A DNA stretch of 64,000 nucleotides from CALHRB01 sp964473465 (GCA_964473465.1 CAYYPE010000002.1:1-64000), one strand, 5' to 3'; shown: positions 43,126-52,932, counted from the first letter of the stretch. Notes: a model not told the origin generated them from the letters alone. Program-made: numbers and translations.

Positions 43126-46100
43126 ATGAAAAGAATATGGATTTTAATAATATTTATGTTTAATCTCAGCTTCTCAGAAGCTCAAAAATTGAGTTTGTTC
43201 AGGATTGATAAAGACAAGTTTCCTATAGTTTCTGCTGACATCTTCGTTGCTGACAAATCAGGAAAGCTTATAAAGGGATTGAATGCTGGTGATATTTCTG
43301 TTTATGAAAACGGAAAAAAGAGAAAAATCCTATCGCTGGATTGTCCTGCAGATAGTGAGCCAATTGCAATATCATCGGTTTTGACATTTGATATTTCTGG
43401 CTCAATGAATTCAGGAGCACCAAATATTGAATTGGTGAAAGCGGCCGGAAGAATATGGGTTAATACGATGCCTTTGGGCAAATCTGAATGCGGTATAACT
43501 GTTTTTAATCAATATAGTTTTATATCTCTGGATTTTACAACTGATAAAGATTTGCTTTTAAAAACAATTGATAATTTTAAACCAAGAGGCGGAACTGATT
43601 ATAACGAAGCTTTTCTGAACGAACTGACGGGCAACATTAGTCTTGCTAAGAAAGGAAAAGCCAAAAGAATAATTGTATTTCTTACCGATGGAGTTTCGAA
43701 TACAGAAACAAAAGAAGCTGAAATCATCCAAAAAGCAAAAGAAAATAACATAACAATCTTCTGTATTGCTGTCGGGATGAATATACCTATGTCTTTAAAA
43801 AATATTTCACAACAGACTGGAGGAATCTGGTTCGAAAAAGTTGCTAATCCTGAGGAGATTGAAGCCATTTATTTGAAATTGCTCGAAAAATCACAGGGTG
43901 GCAGACCTTGTGAACTTACGTGGGAAAGCGAAACTGACTGCGATTCCATCAGAAATGTAGAAATTAGTCTGATAGAAAAGAATCTTTCTGCTGTTTCGAA
44001 TTATAATCTGGGGTTCAGCCATATTCCTATGCTTGAAATCACTCCTCAATGGTATAGTTTTGGAGTTGTTCAGCCACAGCAAAAAGTATATCAAGATTTC
44101 CAGCTCAAAGCATTAAATCAGAAGGTTGAGATAACAAATATTTACATCCCGAATACTGAATTTAAATTAGAAACCCAGCTAAATTTTCCAATTATATTAA
44201 ATAAATCAGAATCCATTAATATCAGAATCTCTTTTCAGCCGGCAGATACTTTATTTAAATATTCAAAGATAGTGATTTCTTCAAATGCCTGTAATGACAA
44301 CTTCATATATTTGAATGGAGGTGCAAAAAAAGATGATGATAAGTTTGAATTGAAAGTTATTTTCCCAAATGGTGGTGAAAGCATCAAAGCAGGAACCAAA
44401 GCAAACATTAAATGGAGCGGTGTGCCTCCGGAACAGCCTGTTGATTTATTTTATACAATTAATAATGGTTTTGATTGGGAAAAAATCGGAAACAATCTTA
44501 ACGGAAATGAATATCTGTGGCAGGTTCCTGATACATTGAGTGAGGAATGTCTGCTGCGGGTCAATCTTGCTTCGGATGTTGACGAATCCATAAAACTTAT
44601 TGGACATAAAGCCAGAATTAATTCTATTGAATGGGGAAATGATTACAATACTATCCTTTCTGGTGGAACTGACAAAAAAATATCTATCTTTAACATCAAT
44701 CAGAAGAAAAAAATAGCCGAATTGGTAGGTCACAATGGGGCAGTCAATTCAGTATCTGTTAATAATAACAACACAGCAGCTACAGCAAGTGATGATGGAA
44801 CTATTAAAATCTGGGACTTGAACAGTCAAACATTGCAAAAGACTTTATATGGACATGCAAATGTAGTTTCTATTACCAGATGGATTAATTCAAATAGTCT
44901 TTTGTTTAGCGGAAGTTACGACAGCGACATAAGAATCTGGAACGTTAATCTTTCTCAATCTGGTAAACCACTCGAAAATCATTCAGGTTCAATTTTTTCG
45001 GGGGATTATAGCCCTGATGGTTCGTTTATAGTAACAGGCGGAGAGGATAAAAAAATAATTTTCTGGGATGTCAAATCGAACATTTATGTAACTGAAATAC
45101 CAGTTATTAATGATTCAATAATTTCTATAGACTGGAACAAAAAAGGTAACCTGATTGCCTGTGGATTCAACAATGGGCAGGTTAATATTTATGATGCTGA
45201 CACAAAAAATGTAGTAAAAACTTTCAAAGCCCACCAAAAAAAGATTAAATGTCTTGAATTCAGCCCTGATAGTAAATATCTTGCAACTTCTTCGGAAGAC
45301 AGGACAATCAAAATATGGGATACAAAAAATTATGAAATTATCAAAGAGCTGAAAGGGCATAACGGCAGCGTTAATTGCATAAGATGGAGAAATGATGGAT
45401 TGAAAATAGCAAGTTGCTCGGACGATTCAACTATTATTATCTGGGATTTTCTTGCTATTTCAGATATTTCGGATTCCCTCTGGGCAATAACTAAATCGGA
45501 AATAAGCAGTTTTGATATTGATATGGGAGAGGAATTCATTGGCTTTTATAAAGATTCGGTGGTGAATAATCTTATCTCTAATAATGGAAATAGTGATGGA
45601 GAAGTCAGAAATATTTATTTATCTGGTTTAAATTCAGATGAATTTGAAATAGTTTCGCCAATTCCTCCATTTATCATAAATAAGTATTCAGGTCAATCAG
45701 TTGAAATTCGTTTCAAACCAAAATCAGTCGGGGCAAAAGTATCAGATTTAATTATTGAAACAGAAACAAAAATCATTAAACAGAAGATTTCAGCTTTTGC
45801 AATAAACCCTGAGATAGAATTATTATCTGGTTTGGTGGATTTTGGTTCTGTCCCTCTGGGTGATAAGAGGCAAAAAATTGAGGCTTTACTAAAAAATAAA
45901 AGCACTAAGGCAGTCGAAATTCTCTCTGCTGAGATAATCGGGCCTGATAGAGATCAATTCAAGATAATATCAGGCAGTGAAAGATATTTATTAAAAGCTG
46001 GCGAATCAAGGGAATTAATACTTGAATTCACTCCGAAAAGAGTTGGAAAAACAAGCACCGAATTAGAATTCAGAATTGCAAATATTAACAAAACATTTTC

Positions 46101-46806
46101 CTCTTTACTTTTCGGGGAAGGTTTAGGAAGAGATATTAAAATTACAGTTGAGGTAAAGGATAGGTCAGCAAAATCTGGCGAAATAGTGCAGATTCCTCTT
46201 TATCTGATTGGCGGTAAAGATTTAACAAGATTGGGAATAACCAATGTTCACACAACTATTAAATTGAACCCGACTTTACTTCTTCCGCTCGAACCATTGC
46301 CGCTTGGAGTTATAAAGGAAGATCAAAGGAATATTGAAATTGATATACCAGTAACTGACACTGATTCAATTGTAACTTTATTAAATTTTCTTGCCACATG
46401 GGGGAATGCAGAAGAAACAGACATACTACCTGTAAACACCTATTCGTTCGGACAGAATATTAATGTTACCGAAATTTCTGGCAAGTTCAGACTGGAAGAT
46501 ATTTGTTTTTCAGGAGGGGCAAGGTTATTTATAGATACAAGCAGGTTTTATTTGTCAGATATAACACCAAATCCTGTAAATGAGAATCTGAATTTTACTT
46601 ATAGCATTATTGAAAATTGTTATTATGAAATTCTTTTGACGGATTTGTCGGGAGGGTATGTAATGACAATTGAGACAGGAACAAAACCTTTAGGAAGCTA
46701 CAGCAAGGTGATTTCATTAAAAAATATTGGAAATGGAGTTTATTATTTAATATATAAAAATGGCTCTTTGATTGACATTAAAAAATTTGCTCTGATAAAA
46801 AATTAG
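43126..46806 (+). CDS. Giant secreted VWA + WD40 + ASH + T9SS protein
   Basis: 1226 aa. In order: signal peptide (IWILIIFMFNLSFSEA); a VWA domain with intact MIDAS (D89-I-S-G-S, then RGGTD and LTDGVSN); a first ASH-like segment; seven WD40 blades at about residues 490-780 (IKIWD, IRIWN, IIFWD, IKIWD ends); two more ASH/choice-of-anchor-D repeats; a cohesin-like segment (ITVEVKDRSAKSGEIVQIPL); and a T9SS sorting domain (ITPNPVNENLNFTYS, NGVYYLIYKNG). WD40 propellers are rare in exported bacterial proteins of this type. A paralogue begins at 61066. Confidence 0.88.
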   Translation: MKRIWILIIFMFNLSFSEAQKLSLFRIDKDKFPIVSADIFVADKSGKLIKGLNAGDISVYENGKKRKILSLDCPADSEPIAISSVLTFDISGSMNSGAPNIELVKAAGRIWVNTMPLGKSECGITVFNQYSFISLDFTTDKDLLLKTIDNFKPRGGTDYNEAFLNELTGNISLAKKGKAKRIIVFLTDGVSNTETKEAEIIQKAKENNITIFCIAVGMNIPMSLKNISQQTGGIWFEKVANPEEIEAIYLKLLEKSQGGRPCELTWESETDCDSIRNVEISLIEKNLSAVSNYNLGFSHIPMLEITPQWYSFGVVQPQQKVYQDFQLKALNQKVEITNIYIPNTEFKLETQLNFPIILNKSESINIRISFQPADTLFKYSKIVISSNACNDNFIYLNGGAKKDDDKFELKVIFPNGGESIKAGTKANIKWSGVPPEQPVDLFYTINNGFDWEKIGNNLNGNEYLWQVPDTLSEECLLRVNLASDVDESIKLIGHKARINSIEWGNDYNTILSGGTDKKISIFNINQKKKIAELVGHNGAVNSVSVNNNNTAATASDDGTIKIWDLNSQTLQKTLYGHANVVSITRWINSNSLLFSGSYDSDIRIWNVNLSQSGKPLENHSGSIFSGDYSPDGSFIVTGGEDKKIIFWDVKSNIYVTEIPVINDSIISIDWNKKGNLIACGFNNGQVNIYDADTKNVVKTFKAHQKKIKCLEFSPDSKYLATSSEDRTIKIWDTKNYEIIKELKGHNGSVNCIRWRNDGLKIASCSDDSTIIIWDFLAISDISDSLWAITKSEISSFDIDMGEEFIGFYKDSVVNNLISNNGNSDGEVRNIYLSGLNSDEFEIVSPIPPFIINKYSGQSVEIRFKPKSVGAKVSDLIIETETKIIKQKISAFAINPEIELLSGLVDFGSVPLGDKRQKIEALLKNKSTKAVEILSAEIIGPDRDQFKIISGSERYLLKAGESRELILEFTPKRVGKTSTELEFRIANINKTFSSLLFGEGLGRDIKITVEVKDRSAKSGEIVQIPLYLIGGKDLTRLGITNVHTTIKLNPTLLLPLEPLPLGVIKEDQRNIEIDIPVTDTDSIVTLLNFLATWGNAEETDILPVNTYSFGQNINVTEISGKFRLEDICFSGGARLFIDTSRFYLSDITPNPVNENLNFTYSIIENCYYEILLTDLSGGYVMTIETGTKPLGSYSKVISLKNIGNGVYYLIYKNGSLIDIKKFALIKN

Positions 46807-46913
46807 AAAAAAAATTATCAACATTTTAAATTTCTTGTTAAATTGTTTCAATTTCCTAAAAAAAAAGTCGAAAATAAATTTACACTAAATGGATTATAAT
46901 TAACGGTTAAAAT

Positions 46914-47225
46914 ATGCTTGTATTATCAAGGAAGATAGGAGAAGTAATCACAGTAGGATCATCTGTAAAAATAACTGTTTTAAGTTTCGATAGAGGGGTA
47001 GTCAGGTTAGGAATTGAAGCACCGAAAACAATACCTGTTCATAGAAAAGAGGTTTATGATAAAATAATCGAATTGAACAAAAAGGCGGCTAAAACAGATA
47101 TTATGACCCTCAAAACAGCTATTTCAAAAAGTGATTTAAAGTTGAAAAATATAAAGCAAAATCAGCAAAACAATCTGATTTTTATGCAGAAAAAAATCAA
47201 GGATGATAATTCACAAAACAAGTGA
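46914..47225 (+). CDS. csrA: Carbon storage regulator CsrA with extended tail
   Basis: 103 aa. Residues 1-60 are a normal CsrA: MLVLSRKIGEVITVG, VKITVLSFDRGVVRLGIEAPKTIPVHRKEVYDKI. The usual length is about 60-75; here a Lys/Asn/Gln-rich tail of about 40 residues (KSDLKLKNIKQNQQNN...) follows. CsrA binds GGA motifs in mRNA leaders. It is uncommon in Bacteroidota. No FliW or flagellar genes are near. It precedes a response regulator by 16 bp. Confidence 0.93.
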   Translation: MLVLSRKIGEVITVGSSVKITVLSFDRGVVRLGIEAPKTIPVHRKEVYDKIIELNKKAAKTDIMTLKTAISKSDLKLKNIKQNQQNNLIFMQKKIKDDNSQNK

Positions 47226-47241
47226 CTTTCAGGAAAAAACT

Positions 47242-47856
47242 ATGGATTACAGTGTTCTTATTATTGATGATGATATATGGATGCAAAGAATTCTTTCGAA
47301 GACTTTGCAGAGTTATGGATTTAATACCAGTTATTTAGCCGCAAATGCTTTCGAAGGCATTGATATGGCTATTGAATATAAACCTACTTTAATAATCATG
47401 GATATATTGATGCCAGAATTATCGGGGCAGGTTGCTCTAAAAATTCTTAAATCAATAAAAATAACCAAAAATATACCTGTCTTGATGGTCTCTGCTATGT
47501 CTGACACCGAAAATTTAGGAATGGCAGTAAAAAGTGGAACAGCAGGTTTCATTTCGAAACCATTTACCCGCTCTACAGTTTATGAAAAACTTTTATCAAT
47601 TTTCGGCAAAGAAAAGCTCGACCTTATCGCCAGAGGTGAGCCTATTGATAACGAAATGGACTTGATTGTTAATGAAATGTCCAACCAAAAAGATGAGAGT
47701 CTTTTTCTATCGAAAACAAATATAAGATCAACTCAGAGAAATGAACCAGACCCTGGTTTACGCTCGATAAATAGTTATAAAGAAAACGACCTGAATGATA
47801 AAGAAGATAAAAACCTTGAATCAATAAAACGCTTACTTCAAAAAGCAAGACGTTAA
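47242..47856 (+). CDS. Response regulator downstream of csrA
   Basis: 204 aa from the ATG at 47242 (AGGA about 8 nt upstream); the longer in-frame start at 47203 lies inside csrA. Receiver motifs: LIIDDD, phospho-acceptor Asp in LIIMDILMPELSG, MVSAM and ISKPF. The C-terminal 80 residues are charged and without an obvious output domain. The 16-bp gap from csrA suggests one transcript linking phosphorelay to Csr control. Its end overlaps the convergent gene by 4 bp. Confidence 0.88.
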   Translation: MDYSVLIIDDDIWMQRILSKTLQSYGFNTSYLAANAFEGIDMAIEYKPTLIIMDILMPELSGQVALKILKSIKITKNIPVLMVSAMSDTENLGMAVKSGTAGFISKPFTRSTVYEKLLSIFGKEKLDLIARGEPIDNEMDLIVNEMSNQKDESLFLSKTNIRSTQRNEPDPGLRSINSYKENDLNDKEDKNLESIKRLLQKARR

Positions 47857-48833
47857 TATTTCATATTCAAAACATTTGTAGCTTCATCCCCAAAACCTGA
47901 TTTAGCAAGGAATAATGCATATATTTTCCTGTATTCAAATGAGTTTGGTGCTGATTTCAAAGCATTCTCGAAATGTTTAATCGCACGATTATCAATTTTT
48001 TTTGATGAATAATACATTGCCAGAACCATATCTTTTATTGGAGATTGTTCTTCCTCATGCTGATTTTCAATTTCCTTAACTTCATCAATAATTTTTTCTT
48101 TGTCAGCATCATTAATTAGATAAAGACAATAACTATCTGATTTATACTCATTAGAGGAAACACTCCAGAAATAACATATATCCTTTTCTAATTTCAGTTT
48201 ACTTAAATCAACTTTAAGTGATGTATCCTTTGTATTTTGACGCAGGACAGTTTGATTATTAGAATCAACAATCAATAAATTATAATTCTGATTTTTGTTG
48301 ATTGGATACCAGCTGAGTTCGATATTATCATCAATTGTAAAATAATGAGTGGGAGGTTTGATTATGATACTTTTATCTTTTGAAACATTAGATTCAGAAC
48401 CAAAAATATTTGAACCCCTTTCGACTCCTCCAATTGAAATGGACATAGTCCCTGTTTTTGAGTCTTTGAAAATGTTATTATCCGCTTCGAAAATTTGTTT
48501 AAACAGGTATTGACCAATTAAATCCAATGAAGGTTTGCCTTTCTTTTTTAAAAGCTCTGAAAGCAAATTGAGTTTATATGTTCCGGGCTTTTTGAATTCA
48601 AAAGAATTACCGGTTTCATGATATAGACAGATATAAGATTTTTCGGGAAGCTTGATTTCATCAGAGAATTTCAAATCTGAGCCTGTTTTAACTGTTGTCC
48701 AGTTTTTTTCGTTTAATCCCTTTTTAGTAATTTCTCCATACATAGAAAGCACAAGAAAATCAGAAGACAAAATTTCTGAAGTGGATAAAGAAAAAAACAA
48801 AACAAGGGAAAAAAGTAATAATTTGATTTTCAT
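47853..48833 (-). CDS. Secreted protein with FecR-like region and C-terminal TPR-like segment
   Basis: 326 aa with a signal peptide (KIKLLLFSLVLFFSLSTSEI). The early region (VKTGSDLKFSDEIKLPEKSYICLYHETGNSFEFKKPGTYKL) resembles the FecR-type sandwich: a threshold, then a property at rest. The C-terminus holds one TPR (AIKHFENALKSAPNSFEYRKIYALFLAKSGF). Function unknown. It is convergent with the response regulator and overlaps it by 4 bp. Confidence 0.65.
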   Translation of the reverse strand: MKIKLLLFSLVLFFSLSTSEILSSDFLVLSMYGEITKKGLNEKNWTTVKTGSDLKFSDEIKLPEKSYICLYHETGNSFEFKKPGTYKLNLLSELLKKKGKPSLDLIGQYLFKQIFEADNNIFKDSKTGTMSISIGGVERGSNIFGSESNVSKDKSIIIKPPTHYFTIDDNIELSWYPINKNQNYNLLIVDSNNQTVLRQNTKDTSLKVDLSKLKLEKDICYFWSVSSNEYKSDSYCLYLINDADKEKIIDEVKEIENQHEEEQSPIKDMVLAMYYSSKKIDNRAIKHFENALKSAPNSFEYRKIYALFLAKSGFGDEATNVLNMKY

Positions 48834-48980
48834 TAATTACTCCTAATGTTTTTCAGATTAAAACGTCTTTTTATTTGATGAATTGATTACTATGGCATAG
48901 ACAAATAATTATTACAAATATTTGATTACAGAAATCATTCTAAGGCTTTTTTATGGATTTTTTTATTGGCTTTTTTTCGA

Positions 48981-48988
48981 TAATTTTG
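48981..48988 (+). promoter_or_regulatory. TAnnTTTG -7 box, NfnAB-like operon
   Basis: TAATTTTG, 67 nt before the ATG at 49056. A TTG lies 12 nt upstream (48966-48968). Confidence 0.35.
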
Positions 48989-49055
48989 TAGTTTTTTAAA
49001 GAATTTTTGAAAATCATATTTAATTAATTTTAAAAGTAAACAACAGGTAATAATT

Positions 49056-49925
49056 ATGAATAAAATCTTAGAGGCGAGATTTATAGCACCTGACATCAAA
49101 CTTTTCCGCATAGAAGCACCATTAATTGCTCAAAAAAGAAAAGCAGGACAGTTTGTTATTGTCAGAGTTCACGAATACGGAGAAAGAATCCCGCTGACTA
49201 TTGCTGATTCAAACGCTGACGAAGGTTCAATTACTATAATAGTTCAAGGTATCGGAAAAACAACAAAACTATTAAACACATTAGAAGCAGGGAATTATAT
49301 TCTTGATGTTGTCGGACCTCTTGGCAAACCATCCGAAATTGAAAAATTCGGAACAGCTGTCAGCATTGGTGGCGGCGTTGGAACTGCTATAGCTTTTCCA
49401 ACTGCAAAAGCACTGAAGGAAGCAGGTAACCATGTAATAAGCATTATTGGAGGCAGGACAAAAGAATTGGTTATTCTTGAAGATGAAATGCGTAAAGTTT
49501 GTGATGAAGTTTATCCAACAACTGACGATGGTTCTTATGGATTCCATGGGTTAGTAACAGATAAATTGAAAGAACTCATTAACGAAGGCAGAAAAATTGA
49601 CTTTGTTCTTGCTATTGGTCCTATTCCGATGATGGCAGCTGTTGCAGAGGTAACAAGACCATATGGGATCAAAACGGTGGTTAGTTTAAATCCGATAATG
49701 GTCGATGGAACAGGTATGTGCGGGGGGTGTCGTGCTGTGGTAAACGGCAAGACCATGTTTGTTTGCGTTGATGGACCAGAATTCGATGCCCATCAGGTTG
49801 ATTTTTCGATATTATCAAAAAGAAATAAAATGTATTTACCGCAGGAAAAACACTCGCTGGATAAATTTATGTGTAATCTTGATAAAATGGCGATGGAGGT
49901 AGAAAATGCCAGAGTTAACGCCTAA
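49056..49925 (+). CDS. nfnA: Ferredoxin-NADP reductase alpha subunit-like (NfnA/SudB)
   Basis: 289 aa. FAD domain (RKAGQFVIVRVHEYGERIPLTIA), NAD(P) domain (VSIGGGVGTAIAFPTAKALKEAG), and a C-terminal [2Fe-2S] cluster site (DGTGMCGGCRAVVNGKTMFVCVDGP). This is the layout of the small subunit of NADH-dependent ferredoxin:NADP oxidoreductase and sulfide dehydrogenase. It overlaps the beta subunit gene by 20 bp, so they are co-translated. Bifurcating activity cannot be shown from sequence alone. Confidence 0.88.
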   Translation: MNKILEARFIAPDIKLFRIEAPLIAQKRKAGQFVIVRVHEYGERIPLTIADSNADEGSITIIVQGIGKTTKLLNTLEAGNYILDVVGPLGKPSEIEKFGTAVSIGGGVGTAIAFPTAKALKEAGNHVISIIGGRTKELVILEDEMRKVCDEVYPTTDDGSYGFHGLVTDKLKELINEGRKIDFVLAIGPIPMMAAVAEVTRPYGIKTVVSLNPIMVDGTGMCGGCRAVVNGKTMFVCVDGPEFDAHQVDFSILSKRNKMYLPQEKHSLDKFMCNLDKMAMEVENARVNA

Positions 49926-51330
49926 AGAAAGAATGGCTATTAAACGGCATCATATGCCGGAACAAGACCCTAATGAAAGAAATAAAAATTTTGAAGAAGT
50001 TAATTTGGGATATGACGCTCATTTGGCAATGCAGGAAGCTGAAAGGTGCCTTCGTTGCAAAAAACCCGTTTGCATTCAGGGTTGTCCCGTTGCTGTGAAA
50101 ATTCCTGATTTTATTGCTATGGTTGCCGAAGGAAGATTCAAAGAAGCAGCCGCAATACTCAAAGAAGATAATGCCTTGCCTGCTGTTTGCGGAAGAGTAT
50201 GCCCACAAGAAACACAATGCGAACAGGTATGTGTTGTTGCCAAGAAAGCCGAACCTGTTGCTATTGGATACCTTGAAAGGTTTGTTGCTGATTGGGAAAG
50301 AATGAATATTGGTATTCAGGTTCCTGAAATCAAAGAAAAAACAGGAAAAAAAGTTGCTATCATAGGTGGAGGACCTTCAGGCTTAAGCTGTGCAGGTGAT
50401 TTAATCCGATTTGGTCACGATGTTACCGTTTTCGAAGCACTTCACGAAATTGGCGGAGTCCTGATTTATGGTATTCCTGAATTTCGATTGCCAAAGGAAA
50501 TCGTTAAAGCCGAAGTGGAAGGTCTAAAAGCAATGGGTGTGAAGTTTGAGACAAATTTTATTGTTGGAATGACCAGAACAATTGATGAATTACTGCAGGA
50601 ATATGATGCCGTTTTTATTGGTGTTGGAGCTGGATTACCATACTTTTTGAATGTCCCCGGCGAACATTTGAACGGTGTATATTCTTCAAACGAATTTCTT
50701 ACCCGTGTTAACCTTATGAAAGCATATGACACAGAGCACGCAGATACCCCTGTTTTCGATATGAAAGGCTCTGTTGTTGCTGTTTTCGGCGGAGGTAATA
50801 CTGCAATGGATGCTGTAAGAACTTCATTAAGGCTCGGGGCAAAAAAAGCAATGATTATCTACAGAAGAACAGAAGCGGAAATGCCAGCAAGAATAGAGGA
50901 AATCAAACACGCAAAAGAAGAAGGAGTTGAATTCATACTTTTAGCCGCACCCTTTGAATTGATAGGTGATGAAAATGGCTGGCTGAGGGCAGTAAAATTA
51001 CAAAAGATGGAACTCGGCGAACCTGACGCTTCCGGAAGGAGAAGACCCGTTCCAATACCCGGTGCTATCGAAGAAATTCCTGTTGATGTTGTTATTGTAG
51101 CAATTGGCAATGGTTCTAATCCTATTATAAGCAAGACTACACCGGATTTAAAGGTTAATAAATGGGGAAACATTCTCGTTGATGAAGCTACAATGAAAAC
51201 AAATAAGAAGGGAGTTTTTGCCGGTGGTGATATTGTTACAGGCGGTGCCACAGTAATATTAGCAATGGGTGCCGGAAGAACTGCCGCTAAAGCAATAGAT
51301 GAATACCTCAAAAATCCAGATGTCTGGTAG
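49906..51330 (+). CDS. nfnB: NfnB / glutamate synthase small subunit-like beta subunit
   Basis: 474 aa. Four-Cys motif for N-terminal Fe-S clusters (CLRCKKPVCIQGCPVAVKIPDFI; CGRVCPQETQCEQVCV), then a GltD-like flavoprotein with two Rossmann sites (IIGGGPSGLSCAGDLIRFGHDV; VAVFGGGNTAMDAVRTSLRLGA). A GGAGGT Shine-Dalgarno inside nfnA sets the ATG at 49906. Together with NfnA it would link NADH, NADPH and ferredoxin. A GltB partner is absent, which argues for NfnAB/SudAB over glutamate synthase. Confidence 0.9.
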   Translation: MPELTPKERMAIKRHHMPEQDPNERNKNFEEVNLGYDAHLAMQEAERCLRCKKPVCIQGCPVAVKIPDFIAMVAEGRFKEAAAILKEDNALPAVCGRVCPQETQCEQVCVVAKKAEPVAIGYLERFVADWERMNIGIQVPEIKEKTGKKVAIIGGGPSGLSCAGDLIRFGHDVTVFEALHEIGGVLIYGIPEFRLPKEIVKAEVEGLKAMGVKFETNFIVGMTRTIDELLQEYDAVFIGVGAGLPYFLNVPGEHLNGVYSSNEFLTRVNLMKAYDTEHADTPVFDMKGSVVAVFGGGNTAMDAVRTSLRLGAKKAMIIYRRTEAEMPARIEEIKHAKEEGVEFILLAAPFELIGDENGWLRAVKLQKMELGEPDASGRRRPVPIPGAIEEIPVDVVIVAIGNGSNPIISKTTPDLKVNKWGNILVDEATMKTNKKGVFAGGDIVTGGATVILAMGAGRTAAKAIDEYLKNPDVW

Positions 51331-51353
51331 AAAATCTTATTTAAAAATAAAGA

Positions 51354-51386
51354 AGCCCTGATTTATCTTTTCAGGGCTTTTTTTTT
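51354..51386 (+). terminator. Rho-independent terminator after the NfnAB-like pair
   Basis: AGCCCTGA / TCAGGGCT 8-bp stem and loop, then T8. Its T-run reaches into the stop codon (51385-51387) of the convergent glutamine synthetase-like gene. Confidence 0.85.
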
Positions 51387-52932
51387 AGCATCTGTGTATG
51401 TCTCTGTGCATTATTCTGCGGGATTCAACAATTTGCTCTTCCTCAGCCATTGAAAGTAGTCTGCTGTTTAGATACCTGTCATTTTCCGATTGTAGCAACT
51501 TAGCTACATAATTTATCACCTGAGATGGGAAAATATTATCTCTTTCATACAAATCTTTTTGTTGTAAGAGCTTTTCTGAGGATTCGGCACAACTTGTTGC
51601 AAGTTCGCTGAGTTCCGAGAAATTAGGTGAACTCTGAATATTAGCCGGAACTTTGCACATTTTAGCAATATCAATTGAAGTTTTGGCGTTAGATAGTCCC
51701 CATTCGACAGCCATAGTAATTCCGGAAAGCAGTAAATGGGCGTTTGCACTTCCATCAGGACTCCTAAGCTCAACAGTCTGCCTTGAATTTTCATAATTCA
51801 GAGGTTCTTTTTGAGCTGGATTAATTTTTTGAGCCAGATTTTTAGCCTTTGTCCATGCCAGAGGAACTCTTATTAAGGCACTACGATTTGAATCGCTCCA
51901 GCAAACCTTTGTTGGTGCTTCCTGATTAGGAACAAGTCTAAGGTAGGAAGCAGAAACCATATTGCCAAAAGCAGTTAAGCTTGGTGCATAATGGCATAGA
52001 CCCCCAATAAGTTTTAATGATTCTTCGCTTAATTCTCCTGATTCATCTGTCATGATATTTTTTCCATTTTTAAGAAGAGCCATGTGAATGTGAAGTCCGT
52101 TGCCGGCATGACCTTGCTCAAGTTTAGGAAAGAAGGTTGCTACGAAACCATGCTTATAAGCAACATTTCTTATAATCCAGCTTCCAATCACTAAATTATC
52201 AGCCGAATCTTCAACATTTGTAGGTAAAAACTCTATTTCAACCTGCTCGGCACTTTTGCCGTTCAGTTCGGGGAAGTCGCTCTTGACATAATCAAGGGAA
52301 CCAACCTCATTGTGGGCATATTTTACATTTCCGGTTATTTGTGTCATATATTTTAGCATTTCATTAAGTATATGACCGGTTTTAGCGAATGGAGGTGAAG
52401 CATGATAGCCTTTTTGTTTCGGCAGGGCGTAAGATTTATTGTCGAAATTACCAAGAAGATAGAATTCGAGCTCTCCAAGAGTATGTAATTCATAACCATG
52501 CTTTTCAAATAATTTTTTTGCAGCCTTATGCAAAATGTTATCCGGAACAAAAGAAGCTAAATTGCCATCCCTATCGAAAAATCGGGCTACAAAATCAAGG
52601 CTTGTGTTATCGAAAGGGTTAATAAATGCGGAGCGATACAAAGGAACCACATATAAATCTGACTGTCCCACTTCCACAATACCCTTGAAAAGGGAAGAGC
52701 CATCAACTCTTTCGCCTTCGGCAAGCACCAATTCAGCCTGTAATCTGTTTGTAACAGGTATCTTTAGTTCTTTAATCTTGCCATCAATTCCTGTATAGTG
52801 TAAAGTAATTTTTTCTATGTTTTTTTCAAGCATTACCTTTATTAGATCTGCCCTCGTTAAATCATTTTTATCTTTATTGGTAATAATTGATATAGGGTTA
52901 GCTAAACTGAAAATCTCTGAGTTATTTGTCAT
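51385..52932 (-). CDS. Glutamine synthetase family protein
   Basis: 515 aa, longer than the usual 440-470. GS motifs: ERVDGSSLF (DGSS), ELEFYL (metal Glu), the ammonia/ATP region NGLHIHMALLKNGKN, ANR-like CWSDSNRSALIRVP, and RSPDGSANAHLLLSG. I assign it to the GS/guanido-kinase-like ligase family; it may be true glutamine synthetase or a gamma-glutamyl-amine ligase. The extra C-terminal 90 residues (KLLQQKDLYERDNIFPSQVINYVAKLLQ) are helical. GGAGG sets the ATG. Confidence 0.82.
   Translation of the reverse strand: MTNNSEIFSLANPISIITNKDKNDLTRADLIKVMLEKNIEKITLHYTGIDGKIKELKIPVTNRLQAELVLAEGERVDGSSLFKGIVEVGQSDLYVVPLYRSAFINPFDNTSLDFVARFFDRDGNLASFVPDNILHKAAKKLFEKHGYELHTLGELEFYLLGNFDNKSYALPKQKGYHASPPFAKTGHILNEMLKYMTQITGNVKYAHNEVGSLDYVKSDFPELNGKSAEQVEIEFLPTNVEDSADNLVIGSWIIRNVAYKHGFVATFFPKLEQGHAGNGLHIHMALLKNGKNIMTDESGELSEESLKLIGGLCHYAPSLTAFGNMVSASYLRLVPNQEAPTKVCWSDSNRSALIRVPLAWTKAKNLAQKINPAQKEPLNYENSRQTVELRSPDGSANAHLLLSGITMAVEWGLSNAKTSIDIAKMCKVPANIQSSPNFSELSELATSCAESSEKLLQQKDLYERDNIFPSQVINYVAKLLQSENDRYLNSRLLSMAEEEQIVESRRIMHRDIHRC

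Noticed and set aside
50859..51311. 150-codon minus-strand ORF inside nfnB
   Set aside because: It is opposite a well-supported flavoprotein gene and shows shadow-like Ser/Pro/Ile bias.
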